Source of the DNA: Anaeromyxobacter paludicola
GTDB taxonomy: Bacteria; Myxococcota; Myxococcia; Myxococcales; Anaeromyxobacteraceae
Assembly (NCBI RefSeq): GCF_023169965.1
Contig: NZ_AP025592.1
Coordinates: 2,542,001 to 2,606,000 of the forward strand
Direction of reading: 5' to 3'
DNA length: 64,000 nucleotides
The position numbers were made by a program, and so were the translations under genes. Under the pieces are notes generated by a model, which was not told where the DNA came from, made no database searches, and worked only from the letters and a program-made list of their open reading frames with translations. Within the stretch, counting starts at the first letter, position 1. Each line of letters starts with the position of its first letter. Of this stretch, positions 34,534 through 43,001 are shown one piece after another.

Positions 34534-35913
34534 ATGAACAACCTGGCACGACTCGGCGCGGCGCTCGCCGCGCTGATCTGGGCAGGCGGCGCCCGGGCCG
34601 GAGAGCACCCCGGCCGGGCGCAGATCGAGAAGGACGGCTACCGCGGTCCTTCCACCTGCGAGGCCTGTCACCCCGGCAAGGCCAAGGAGATCCTCGGCAC
34701 GGTCCACTGGAAGCACGCCTCCAAGGTGGACAACGTGGAGCACCTCGACCCGAAGGTCGAGCACGGGATGAAGGATCGCATCTACACCATGTGCAACGGC
34801 AACGACGTGGTGAACGATCTGAAGGAGATCCCGAAGAACGCCGCCGGCAAGACCAAGCTCACCGGCTGCAACACCTGCCACCCCGGCAACCACCTCGAGG
34901 GCGTCGGCAGCACCGGGCCCGCGGCCGAGGCGGCCGTGGACTGCCTCATCTGCCACTCCAGCGCCTACGACCTGCGGCAGCGCAAGCCGTACAAGGACCC
35001 GCAGGGCCGGGTGCTGATGGGCCAGGACCGGAGCACGCAGGCGGCGCTCGCGGTCGGCAAGCCCACCGTCAAGAACTGCATGTTCTGCCACGAGTCGGCC
35101 GGCGGCGGCGTCCTGGTGAAGCGCGGGTTCGCCTTCAACAAGGAGAACGACGTCCACGCCGCCAGGGGCATGGTCTGCGTGGACTGCCACGGGTCGAAGG
35201 ACCACCGCATCCCCACCGGCTTCGACCCGAACAACTGGGCCAACGACGGCGTGCGGGTGGCCTGCACCGACTGCCACGGCGAGAAGCCGCACAAGAGCGC
35301 CGACTACAACCGGCACGTCGCCCGGATCGCCTGCCAGACCTGCCACATTCCCCGCACCGGCGGGGCGGTGGCCAAGGACTTCACCGAGTGGACGCGCGGC
35401 TCGGACCAGTTCTACGAGCCGACCACGCTCAAGCGTGAGGCCAACGAGACCACCCCGGTCTACGCCTGGTACGACAAGACGGTCCGCAACGAGCCTCGGT
35501 TCATCGGGCCCCACGGCAGCCGCAAGGACGGGAAGAGCAAGATCTACCCGTTCAAGATCTACATGGGGAAGGCCTACTACGACCGCGGCACCGGCCAGCT
35601 GCTCTCGATGGACTTCGCGCCGCCCATGGCCACCGGCGACACCCGCGCCGGCGTGGCGTCGGCCGCCCGGACCCTCGGGATGAAGGAGCCGGAGCGGGTC
35701 GCCAAGGAGGCGGTGCCGGGCTGGCAGACCGTCTACTTCGGCAGCAACCACCTCGTGACCCGCGGCAAGGCGCTCAACTGCTCCAACTGCCACGGCCCGA
35801 ACGGCGTGCTCGACTTCCGCAGCCTCGGCTACTCCGACGCCGAGGTGACGAAGCTCACCAACCCGGACTTCTGGTTCGAGCAGCTCATCGAGGCCCAGAA
35901 GTCGGAGTGGTGA
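34534..35913 (+). CDS. Octaheme c-type cytochrome, OTR (octaheme tetrathionate reductase)-like
   Basis: This 459-residue precursor has a signal peptide and eight CxxCH motifs at C42, C112, C137, C182, C215, C244, C267 and C416. Length, heme number and the segments STCEACHPGKAKEI...VHW, CNTCHPGN and VDCLICHSS fit the periplasmic octaheme OTR family. Shewanella OTR reduces tetrathionate and also nitrite and hydroxylamine in vitro; what this protein does is unknown. Its neighbours, a porin and a small periplasmic protein, suggest a redox module that may receive electrons derived from the adjacent hydrogenase through the quinone pool; that link is inference. It ends 46 nt before a convergent gene. 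Confidence 0.78.
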   Translation: MNNLARLGAALAALIWAGGARAGEHPGRAQIEKDGYRGPSTCEACHPGKAKEILGTVHWKHASKVDNVEHLDPKVEHGMKDRIYTMCNGNDVVNDLKEIPKNAAGKTKLTGCNTCHPGNHLEGVGSTGPAAEAAVDCLICHSSAYDLRQRKPYKDPQGRVLMGQDRSTQAALAVGKPTVKNCMFCHESAGGGVLVKRGFAFNKENDVHAARGMVCVDCHGSKDHRIPTGFDPNNWANDGVRVACTDCHGEKPHKSADYNRHVARIACQTCHIPRTGGAVAKDFTEWTRGSDQFYEPTTLKREANETTPVYAWYDKTVRNEPRFIGPHGSRKDGKSKIYPFKIYMGKAYYDRGTGQLLSMDFAPPMATGDTRAGVASAARTLGMKEPERVAKEAVPGWQTVYFGSNHLVTRGKALNCSNCHGPNGVLDFRSLGYSDAEVTKLTNPDFWFEQLIEAQKSEW

Positions 35914-35959
35914 GGCGAAGCGCCCGCGCGGCGTGCGGGGCAGGGGGGAGTGCTGGCCC

Positions 35960-37222
35960 CTACCCGCCCGCCGCGCGGATCATCTTCTCGAGCCGCCCGA
36001 GCGCCAGCTCGAGCGTGGCCATCCCGGGCCCGAACGAGAAGCGCACGTAGCTCTTGTAGCGGGCGCTGTGCTTGCCGCGCCGCTTGCCCGGGTTCACGTC
36101 GAAGAACTCGCCGGGCACGCAGATGACCTTGTGCTCGAGCGCGGCCCGGAAGAAGCCCATGCCGTCGTTGAGCGGCGGCGGGAGCGCCTCCACGTTGCCC
36201 CAGACGTAGAAGGTGCCGTCCGGCGCGCGGTCGATGCGCACGCCGAGCTTCTCGAGCCCGGCGAGGAGCCGCAGCCGCTTGGCGCCGAAGGCCTGGTGGA
36301 TGGCGCGGGTCTCGGCGGCCACGTGGTCGTCGGCGAGGAGCGGGATGGCGGCCCGCTGCAGCGGCTTCGAGCCGCCGCCGTCGAGGAAGGAGCCGGCGCT
36401 CGCGACGGCGTCGATCACCTTCCTCGGGCCGATGGTCCAGGTGCAGCGCCAGCCCGGGTAGCGCCAGTTCTTGGTGAGCCCGTCGAAGAGGATCACCGGG
36501 TCCTGGTTCACGTCCTCCACGAACCGGGCGGCGCTCTCGACCGGCAGCTGGCCCGGCTCGCCGGTCCAGACGTAGTGCGAGTAGAACTCGTCGAGCAGGA
36601 TGGAGCAGTCGAGCTCGCGCGCCACCTCCACCCAGCGCCGCAGCTCCTCCCCCTGCACCAGCTTGCCGGTGGGGTTGCAGGGGTTGGAGGCGAGGATGGC
36701 GGAGAGGCCGCGCCCCTCGACCTCGCGCCGCAGGTCGTCGGCCGTGAAGGCGTAGCCGCGGTCCCCCTCGAGCAGGATGGGGATGGCGGTGAAGGCCTTG
36801 AAGATGTCGAGCAGCTCCTCGTAGGCCGTGTAGTCGGGGAGGAAGTGCCCGAGGTTCACGTGCCCGAGGCTCGCCGCGGCCCGCGTGAGCGCGGCGCGCC
36901 CGCCGCCGGAGACGCTCACGTTCTCGGCCGAGTACTGCGACGGCAGCCCGCGCCGGTAGAGCCGGTTGTAGAGCCCGGCGATGGCCTCGCGCAGCTCCCA
37001 GATGCCGGCGACCGGGGCGTACTCCTGGTCGTCGAGGTCGATGCTCACCGTGTGGACGCGCGGGGGAGCGCCCGGCAGGTCGCCCGTCTCTGGCTGGCCC
37101 TGCCCGAGGTTGCACCAGTCGGGGTTGGCGGAGGAGAAGCCGCGCTTGGTCGCCTCGGTGGTCACGTAGATGACACCGGTGCGCGGCACGGAGCGGAAGG
37201 CGTGGGTCTCGTTCTGGGTCAC
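35960..37222 (-). CDS. Class I/II aminotransferase (PLP-dependent)
   Basis: This 420-residue cytoplasmic protein has fold-type I aminotransferase features: EYAPVAGIWELREAIAGLYN, SNPCNPTGK, LLDEFYSHYVW and the probable PLP-binding Lys in DGLTKNWRYPGWR. The substrate cannot be decided. The GTG at 37222 starts VTQNETHAFRSV and agrees with the family N-terminus; the frame stays open much further upstream but runs antisense to nothing recognisable. The gene lies just downstream (38 nt) of the LarA-like gene and may be co-transcribed with it. Confidence 0.85.
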   Translation of the reverse strand: MTQNETHAFRSVPRTGVIYVTTEATKRGFSSANPDWCNLGQGQPETGDLPGAPPRVHTVSIDLDDQEYAPVAGIWELREAIAGLYNRLYRRGLPSQYSAENVSVSGGGRAALTRAAASLGHVNLGHFLPDYTAYEELLDIFKAFTAIPILLEGDRGYAFTADDLRREVEGRGLSAILASNPCNPTGKLVQGEELRRWVEVARELDCSILLDEFYSHYVWTGEPGQLPVESAARFVEDVNQDPVILFDGLTKNWRYPGWRCTWTIGPRKVIDAVASAGSFLDGGGSKPLQRAAIPLLADDHVAAETRAIHQAFGAKRLRLLAGLEKLGVRIDRAPDGTFYVWGNVEALPPPLNDGMGFFRAALEHKVICVPGEFFDVNPGKRRGKHSARYKSYVRFSFGPGMATLELALGRLEKMIRAAGG

Positions 37223-37257
37223 GGGACCGGGGAGCGTACCACCACGACCGGGCGGCG

Positions 37258-38430
37258 TCAGCCCACCGCCGGGACGAGGTCGCTCCCGTCGGGGATGACG
37301 AGCACCCGGGCGTCGCGGCCGCGGATGTGGAGCGCCTCGCTGAGCGCCGCCTCGAGGCCGGGCGCGTAGTGGGCGTAGCTCGTCGCCACCACCTCCGGGG
37401 CCATCCCCGAGACGAGCAGCACGGCGCAGCGGGGCGGCAGGTAGCGCCGCACCCCCAGCTCGAAGATGGCCCGGTTCACCACCTCCGGGCCGCCCGGCCC
37501 GATCCCCTCCGGGCACTCGGCGCAGAGCACCACCACCCCGCCGTCCTCGAGGAAGGCGCCGGCCGGGGGGAGGAGCTTCGAGGCCTGGTAGAGGCTCGCG
37601 GTCACCGGGAGCGGCGCCGAGATCACCACCACGTCGGCCTTCCTCGCCCGCGCCTCGCAGAACGGGCGCGCGAGCCGCACCGCCTCGCGGTGCGCGGCCA
37701 CGAGCTCTCCCGAGACCGCGCCCATCACCGCGCCCGAGAGCTCCACCACGTCGAGCAGGAAGGCGGGCCGCTTCACGAGGCGCGCCGCCTCCTCCACGTC
37801 CTCGCGGCAGGGGTTGCCGTCGGCGCGGCCGAGCGACGAGGCCGGGTCGGCCTTGAGCAGGTGGTTCTGCCGGATGTCGTCCACGTAGCCCAGGCCGGGG
37901 AAGAGCCCCTTCGCCCCGCCGCCCCAGCCGGCGAAGTAGTGCGGCTTCACGCGGCCGGTGACGACGACCAGGTCGGCCTCGAGGGCGGCGCGGCTCACGC
38001 GGACGCGGGTGCCGCGCGCGGTGCGCCCGACGTCCACCACCGCCGCCGCGTCGCGGCCGTCGTGGTTCACCACCGGGTGCCGCCGCAGCGCCTCCTCGAG
38101 CCCCAGCGCCTCGAGCGGCGCCGGCCCGTGGGTGCCGGTCGCGATCGCGAGCGCGATCCGCTCGTCGGGCAGCGCCGCGAGCTCCCGCCGCGCGGCGGCG
38201 TAGAGGGCCGCCCGCGGCTCGTCGCGGGTGGCGTCGGAGACGATGACGAGGGCGCGCCTCGCCTGCGCCGCGAGCTCCCGCAGCGGCGGGCTCCGCACGG
38301 GCCGCGAGAGGGCCTCCTCGAGCGCCCGCTCCACGTCCACGGCGGGCGGCGGCGGCAGCGCCAGCACCTCCGAGCCGAAGCCCTCCGGGAGCACGAGCGG
38401 CGCGCGTCCGTAGCCGAGCGCGATGGCCAT
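37258..38430 (-). CDS. LarA-family nickel-pincer enzyme (lactate racemase-like, DUF2088)
   Basis: This 390-residue protein has the LarA signatures: SDATRDEPRAA, ATGTHG with H101, KPHYFAGWGGGAKGLFPG with H164 and K174, and DDIRQNH with H190. Spacings between the last three equal those of H174, K184 and H200 in Lactiplantibacillus LarA, so binding of the nickel-pincer cofactor is likely. The family racemises or epimerises 2-hydroxy acids; the substrate here is open. No larB, larC or larE is in the window, so cofactor synthesis must be encoded elsewhere. It is followed by an aminotransferase. Confidence 0.85.
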   Translation of the reverse strand: MAIALGYGRAPLVLPEGFGSEVLALPPPPAVDVERALEEALSRPVRSPPLRELAAQARRALVIVSDATRDEPRAALYAAARRELAALPDERIALAIATGTHGPAPLEALGLEEALRRHPVVNHDGRDAAAVVDVGRTARGTRVRVSRAALEADLVVVTGRVKPHYFAGWGGGAKGLFPGLGYVDDIRQNHLLKADPASSLGRADGNPCREDVEEAARLVKRPAFLLDVVELSGAVMGAVSGELVAAHREAVRLARPFCEARARKADVVVISAPLPVTASLYQASKLLPPAGAFLEDGGVVVLCAECPEGIGPGGPEVVNRAIFELGVRRYLPPRCAVLLVSGMAPEVVATSYAHYAPGLEAALSEALHIRGRDARVLVIPDGSDLVPAVG

Positions 38431-38492
38431 GCCCCCATGCTAGCAAATCCACCCGCCCCCGGCCGGCCCGCGGCGCTATAACCGGCCCTCCC

Positions 38493-39815
38493 ATGGCAGA
38501 GCGCCCGCACCTGGTGATCGTCGGCGCCGGCTTCGCCGGCCTCTACTGCGCCCGCGCCCTCTCGCGCGCCCCGGTCCGCATCACGCTCCTCGACCGCCAG
38601 AACCACCACCTCTTCCAGCCGCTCCTGTACCAGGTCGCGACCGCCACGCTCTCGGTCGGCGACATCGCCGCGCCGGTGCGCCACGTCTTCCGCAAGCAGA
38701 AGAACGTCGAGGTGCTCCTCGGGGACGTGAAGTCGATCGACCCGGTGGCGCGCCGGGTGCTGCTCGGGGACCGCAGCCTCGCCTACGACCACTGCCTGCT
38801 CGCCGCCGGGACCACCCACTCCTACTTCGGCCACCCGGAGTGGGCCCGCTACGCCCCGGGCCTCAAGACGCTCGAGGACGCCATCGAGATCCGCCGGCGC
38901 ATCCTCACCGCCTTCGAGATGGCGGAGCGGGAGCCCGATCCGGCGCGGCAGCGGGCCTGGCTCACCTTCGTGGTGGTGGGCGCCGGCCCGACCGGCGTCG
39001 AGCTCGCCGGGGCGCTCACCGAGATCGCCCGCTTCTCCATGGGCGGCGACTTCCGGCGCATCGACCCGGGCGCCGCGCGGGTGGTGCTGGTGGAGGGGGC
39101 GCCGCGGGTGCTCCCGCCGTTCCCGGAGCCGCTCTCGGAGAAGGCGCGCCGGCAGCTCGAGAAGATCGGCGTGGAGGTGCGCACCGGCACGCCGGTCTCG
39201 CGCATCGACGCGAGCGGCGTCACGCTCGGCGAGGAGCACCTCGCGGCGCGGACCGTGCTCTGGGGCGCCGGCGTGGCCGCCTCGCCGGTCGCCCGCTCGC
39301 TCGGCGTGGCGCTCGACCGGGCCGGCCGGGTGCGCGTCATGCCCGACCTCACCGTCCCGGGCTACCCCGAGCTCTACGTGGCCGGCGATCTCGCCGCCAT
39401 CTCGCGCCCCGACGGGCGGCCGGTGCCGGGCGTGGCGCCCGCCGCGATCCAGATGGGCCGGCACGTGGCGCGGAACGTCCTCGCCGGCCTGGAGGGGAAG
39501 CCGCGCCAGCCCTTCCGCTACTGGGACAAGGGATCGCTCGCGACCATCGGCCGCGCCGCCGCCGTGGCCGAGTTCGCCGGGATCCGGCTCTCCGGGATCC
39601 TGGCGTGGCTCGCCTGGCTCCTCGTCCACATCTACTTCCTCATCGGCTTCCGCAACCGCTTCGCGGTGCTCGCCCACTGGGCCTGGAGCTACGTGACCTT
39701 CGAGCGGGGCTCGCGGCTCATCACCGACACCGCCAGCCACGCCCGCCTGCAGGCGCTCGAGGCCGAGGAGGCGGAGGCGGCCGCCATCGCGCGGCGGCGG
39801 CGGACCGAGGGTTAG
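38493..39815 (+). CDS. ndh: Type II NADH:quinone oxidoreductase (NDH-2)
   Basis: This 440-residue FAD protein has two Rossmann dinucleotide sites, VIVGAGFAGLYCARAL for FAD and FVVVGAGPTGVELAGAL for NADH, and the membrane-active C-terminal region (AWLAWLLVHIYFLIGFRNRF) typical of NDH-2. It feeds electrons from NADH to quinone without proton pumping. It starts 62 nt from the divergent LarA-like gene and ends exactly where the convergent plsC-like gene ends. Confidence 0.93.
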   Translation: MAERPHLVIVGAGFAGLYCARALSRAPVRITLLDRQNHHLFQPLLYQVATATLSVGDIAAPVRHVFRKQKNVEVLLGDVKSIDPVARRVLLGDRSLAYDHCLLAAGTTHSYFGHPEWARYAPGLKTLEDAIEIRRRILTAFEMAEREPDPARQRAWLTFVVVGAGPTGVELAGALTEIARFSMGGDFRRIDPGAARVVLVEGAPRVLPPFPEPLSEKARRQLEKIGVEVRTGTPVSRIDASGVTLGEEHLAARTVLWGAGVAASPVARSLGVALDRAGRVRVMPDLTVPGYPELYVAGDLAAISRPDGRPVPGVAPAAIQMGRHVARNVLAGLEGKPRQPFRYWDKGSLATIGRAAAVAEFAGIRLSGILAWLAWLLVHIYFLIGFRNRFAVLAHWAWSYVTFERGSRLITDTASHARLQALEAEEAEAAAIARRRRTEG

Positions 39816-40586
39816 CTACCCGGCCCGGGAGGAGTCGCCCGCGCCCTCCGGCCCCTGCGCCGTCACCGTCTCCCCGAGCGCCTCGGCGATGCGGGCGCGC
39901 GCGAGGTCGCGCAGCCGGGCCACGTCGCCCGGCCCCATCCCCGCGGTCGGGATCGGCGCGAGGATCCGCGCGGTCGGGCTCGCCGGCCGCACCCAGGGGC
40001 CGTCGGCCGGCATCCCCTCCGCCGTGCCGGAGACCGCGATGGGCAGCACCGGCACCCCCGCCTCGATGGCGAGCCGGAAGGCGCCCGACTTGAACGGCAG
40101 GAGCTTGCCGGTCCGGGTGCGCGTCCCCTCGGGGAAGATCATGACGTGCATGCCGCGGTCGAGGTAGCGGCGCGCCTTCGCCATGACCTCCTTGCCGCTC
40201 GCGGCGTCGCCGCGCTTCACCGGGATGTCGCCGGAGAGCCGCAGCATCCAGCCGGCCCACGGGATCTTGAAGAGCGACTCCTTGCCGATCCACTTCATCT
40301 CGCGCGGCAGGTGCGAGATGAGGAAGATGTCGAGCATCGACTGGTGGTTCGAGACCACCACGTAGGCCCCCTTCCCCGCCGGCCACCGCCCCTCCACGCG
40401 CACCTTCCAGTACGGGAAGGTGTGGGCGATGAACACCGCCAGGAAGCGCAGGAAGCGGCCCGCCACGCGCCGGTTGCGGTCGAAGGGCAGCGTCACCGCG
40501 AGCACGAGGAGGAGCGCCGGCATCCAGAGGACGATGGCCAGGATGGAGAGGACGTAGGCGAGGAGCGCCGTGGCGTGGACCAGCAT
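39816..40586 (-). CDS. plsC: 1-acyl-sn-glycerol-3-phosphate acyltransferase (PlsC family)
   Basis: This 256-residue membrane-associated protein has the acyltransferase motifs NHQSMLD (HX4D), VKRGD and FPEGTRTR after two N-terminal hydrophobic helices. It transfers a fatty acyl group to lysophosphatidic acid in phospholipid synthesis. The ATG at 40586 is chosen because the N-terminal helix follows directly. It lies 14 nt downstream of the amidase gene on the same strand. Confidence 0.9.
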   Translation of the reverse strand: MLVHATALLAYVLSILAIVLWMPALLLVLAVTLPFDRNRRVAGRFLRFLAVFIAHTFPYWKVRVEGRWPAGKGAYVVVSNHQSMLDIFLISHLPREMKWIGKESLFKIPWAGWMLRLSGDIPVKRGDAASGKEVMAKARRYLDRGMHVMIFPEGTRTRTGKLLPFKSGAFRLAIEAGVPVLPIAVSGTAEGMPADGPWVRPASPTARILAPIPTAGMGPGDVARLRDLARARIAEALGETVTAQGPEGAGDSSRAG

Positions 40587-40600
40587 GGGAGAGCCCTCTA

Positions 40601-42028
40601 TCACAGGAGCGCGAGCGGTGGCCGCTGCCGGTGGTGGTCGGTGACCGATTGGAAGAGCGCCGCCGCCGAGAGCACCTTCGCCTCCTCCAGCGGGCGGCCG
40701 ACGAGCTGCAGGCTGACCGGCAGCTTCCCCGGCCCGGCGAAGCCCATCGGCAGCGCCGCCGCGGGCAGCCCGCAGAGGTTCCCGGCCGCGCCGACCGGAT
40801 CCGGGACCCCCTCGAAGAGCAGGTCGAGGCTCTCCGAGACGAGCGGCGCGACCCAGGGCATGTTGGGCGCGAGGACGAGGTCCCGCCCCTCGAGGAAGCG
40901 GGCCAGGATCCGCTGCCCCTCGCCGCGCAGCCGCATCGCCCGCACGTAGTCGGCCGCGTTCGCGAGCGGCTGGTAGTCCTCGGGCTTCTTCTCCTGGTGG
41001 GTGCGGTCGGCGAGCTGCCGGGTGCGGCCGCTGCGGATGAGGTCCTCGAAGGCGCTCGCCGCCTCGGCCTCGATGAAGAGGGTGGCCAGGTCCTCCCAGG
41101 GGAAGTCGGGGAAGCGGACCGGCTCGAGCTTCAGGCCGGCGCGCTCGAGCGCGAGGAGCGCCTTCTCCCAGGCCGCGGCGGTGGCCGGCGCCACCACCGG
41201 CTTCTCCGGGAGCTCCACCACCGCCGCGCGCAGCCCCCGGCCGGCCGCCGGCCGCACCGCCGCGAGCCCGGGCGGCGCGGCGATGCTGGTCGGATCGGCC
41301 GGGTCCGCCCCCGCGAGCGCGCCGAGCACGAGCGCGCAGTCCTCGGCGGAGCGCGCCAGCGGGCCGAGCTTGTCGAGCGTGTACGAGAGCGCCATCGCCC
41401 CCTTGCGCGAGAGGACGCCGTAGGTGGGGCGCAGCCCGGTGACGCCGCAGAAGGCCGCCGGGCAGGTGATGGAGCCCCAGGTCTCCGAGCCGAGCGCGAA
41501 GGGGACGAGCCCGGCCGCGACCGCCGCGGCGGAGCCGGAGGACGAGCCGCCCGCCCAGCGCGCCGGGTCCCACGGCGTGCGGCAGGCGCCGTTCAGGGCG
41601 GCGTCGGCCTGGTGGTAGCCGAGCCCGCCGGCGAGCTCGATGAGCGAGAGCTTGCCCACGAGCACCGCCCCGGCCTCACGCAGCCGCGAGACGAGCGTGG
41701 CGTCGCGGCGCGGCACGCGGTCGGCGTAGGGCCGGGCGCCGCAGGTGGTGCGGATGCCGGCGGTGTCGAGGAGGTCCTTCACGCCGCAGGGGACGCCGTG
41801 GAGCGGCCCGCGCCAGCGCCCCGCCGCGAGCTCCGCCTCGGCGCGGCGCGCGTCCTCGCGGGCCCGCTCGGCGGTGACCGTCACGAAGCAGCGGAGCTTC
41901 GGGGCGTAGGCCTCGACGCGCGCGAGCGCCGCCTCGCACAGCTCCACCGGCGACAGCGCGCGCGAGCGCAGCCGGCGCGAGAGCTCGGCGACGCCGGCGT
42001 AGAGCAGCTCCTCCCCCGGGTCGCTCAT
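40601..42028 (-). CDS. Amidase-signature family hydrolase
   Basis: This 475-residue protein has the Lys-cisSer-Ser triad region of the amidase family: GVPCGVKDLLDTAG for Lys, GGSSSGSAAAVAAG for cis-Ser and ALGSETWGSITCPAAF for the nucleophile. Trp in GSETWGS replaces the usual Gly. GatA of the tRNA amidotransferase belongs to the same family, but there is no gatB or gatC here, so a free amidase is more likely. It overlaps an upstream Tat/lipoprotein gene by 4 nt (ATGA) and precedes plsC. Confidence 0.88.
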   Translation of the reverse strand: MSDPGEELLYAGVAELSRRLRSRALSPVELCEAALARVEAYAPKLRCFVTVTAERAREDARRAEAELAAGRWRGPLHGVPCGVKDLLDTAGIRTTCGARPYADRVPRRDATLVSRLREAGAVLVGKLSLIELAGGLGYHQADAALNGACRTPWDPARWAGGSSSGSAAAVAAGLVPFALGSETWGSITCPAAFCGVTGLRPTYGVLSRKGAMALSYTLDKLGPLARSAEDCALVLGALAGADPADPTSIAAPPGLAAVRPAAGRGLRAAVVELPEKPVVAPATAAAWEKALLALERAGLKLEPVRFPDFPWEDLATLFIEAEAASAFEDLIRSGRTRQLADRTHQEKKPEDYQPLANAADYVRAMRLRGEGQRILARFLEGRDLVLAPNMPWVAPLVSESLDLLFEGVPDPVGAAGNLCGLPAAALPMGFAGPGKLPVSLQLVGRPLEEAKVLSAAALFQSVTDHHRQRPPLALL

Positions 42029-42270
42029 GGGCTCTCGGCGGGCGCCACCGCCCGGAAGACGAAGGCCGGCTCGGCGTCGGCCGGGAGCGGCTGGTCGCGG
42101 ATGGCGCGGAGCGGGTCCTGCGCCGGCGCGGCGGGCGCGGCGCGGCCCGGCCGCGGCTCCGCCTCGCCCGGCGGCTGCCGGCCGGCGAGGGCGCAGCCGG
42201 CGGCGACCGGCGCCGCCGCGAGGAGCTCGAGCACCAGCCGGCGGGAGAGCCGCTTCGGAGCGCCGTCCAT
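42025..42270 (-). CDS. Small exported protein with twin-arginine signal and lipobox
   Basis: This 81-residue protein has RLSRRLVLELLAAAPVAAGC, that is, a twin-Arg before a hydrophobic stretch ending in a lipobox-like AAGC, followed by a Pro/Ala-rich tail. It would be a small lipoprotein anchored after Tat export. Its stop overlaps the amidase start (ATGA), so the two are translationally coupled; it might place or regulate the amidase. The role is unknown and the protein has almost no folded domain. Confidence 0.6.
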   Translation of the reverse strand: MDGAPKRLSRRLVLELLAAAPVAAGCALAGRQPPGEAEPRPGRAAPAAPAQDPLRAIRDQPLPADAEPAFVFRAVAPAESP

Positions 42271-42330
42271 GCCCCGGCTCATACTCCCGCCCGGCTGCGA
42301 AGGCCATTTCCCACGTGGTACGATCCGGCC

Positions 42331-42804
42331 ATGAACGATCGGGAGCTGGTGGAGGCGCTGCGCGAGCGCGCGCGGCTGGTCTACGAGGGCAAGGCGGTGC
42401 CGCACCGGAGCTGCGGGATCGCGATCGCCGAGACCTTCGGCGTGCCGACCCGCCCCTACGGCGCCCTGCGGCGCGGCGGCCTCACCGGCGAGGGGCGCTG
42501 CGGCGCCGTGCAGGCCGGGCTCCTCGTCCTCGGCGAGCTGCTCGGCGACCCCGAGCCGGCCGGACCGGTGACGCCGGCGCTCCGCGAGGCGGTCGCCTGG
42601 TACGCCGCCGAGGTGGAGCGGCGGCTCGACCGGGGCGGGGCCGCCACCCTCGTCTGCAACGACCTGACCGGACGGTTCCCGGTGTTCCAGTCGGAGCCGC
42701 GCCACGCCTTCTGCACCGAGCTCGTGACCGTGGTGGCGGAGGTGCTGGCCGAGGCGCTGGCGCGCGCCGGGCGGCTCCCCGCGCCGCCGGCGGCGCTGAC
42801 GTAG
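42331..42804 (+). CDS. C_GCAxxG_C_C-family redox-Cys protein
   Basis: This 157-residue cytoplasmic protein carries the spaced cysteines of the C-GCAxxG-C-C family: SCGIAIAETFG, GRCGAVQAG, LVCNDLTG and AFCTEL. The family is common in anaerobes and is thought to be redox or metal related, but no reaction is established. It is divergent from the small Tat lipoprotein gene by 60 nt. Length and motif order are normal. Confidence 0.75.
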   Translation: MNDRELVEALRERARLVYEGKAVPHRSCGIAIAETFGVPTRPYGALRRGGLTGEGRCGAVQAGLLVLGELLGDPEPAGPVTPALREAVAWYAAEVERRLDRGGAATLVCNDLTGRFPVFQSEPRHAFCTELVTVVAEVLAEALARAGRLPAPPAALT

Positions 42805-43001
42805 CGAACTGCAGCCGGGCGCCGCTCTCGTCCCGCGCTGCTCCGGCGACGCGGCTGGCACCGTGTCCGGCACGCCCGCAGAGTGAATACGAGAATCAGG
42901 GTCAGGACTGCTGCTCGTGTGTGTATCGAGGGAGCTCTCGCCTATTGCGATCAATGGCGGAGGGGGCGCGTACTGGCGGCGGCTAATCGGGAGGAATCCC
43001 A

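Noticed and set aside
34534-35913. Assignment of the octaheme protein as a proven tetrathionate reductase or as a nitrite reductase
   Set aside because: Heme number and length support the OTR family, but the substrate-site lysine cannot be placed with certainty by eye and no CxxCK motif of nitrite reductases is present.
40601-42028. Assignment of the amidase as GatA of the tRNA amidotransferase
   Set aside because: No gatB or gatC is adjacent, and the catalytic loop GSETWGS departs from the usual GSDTGGS.
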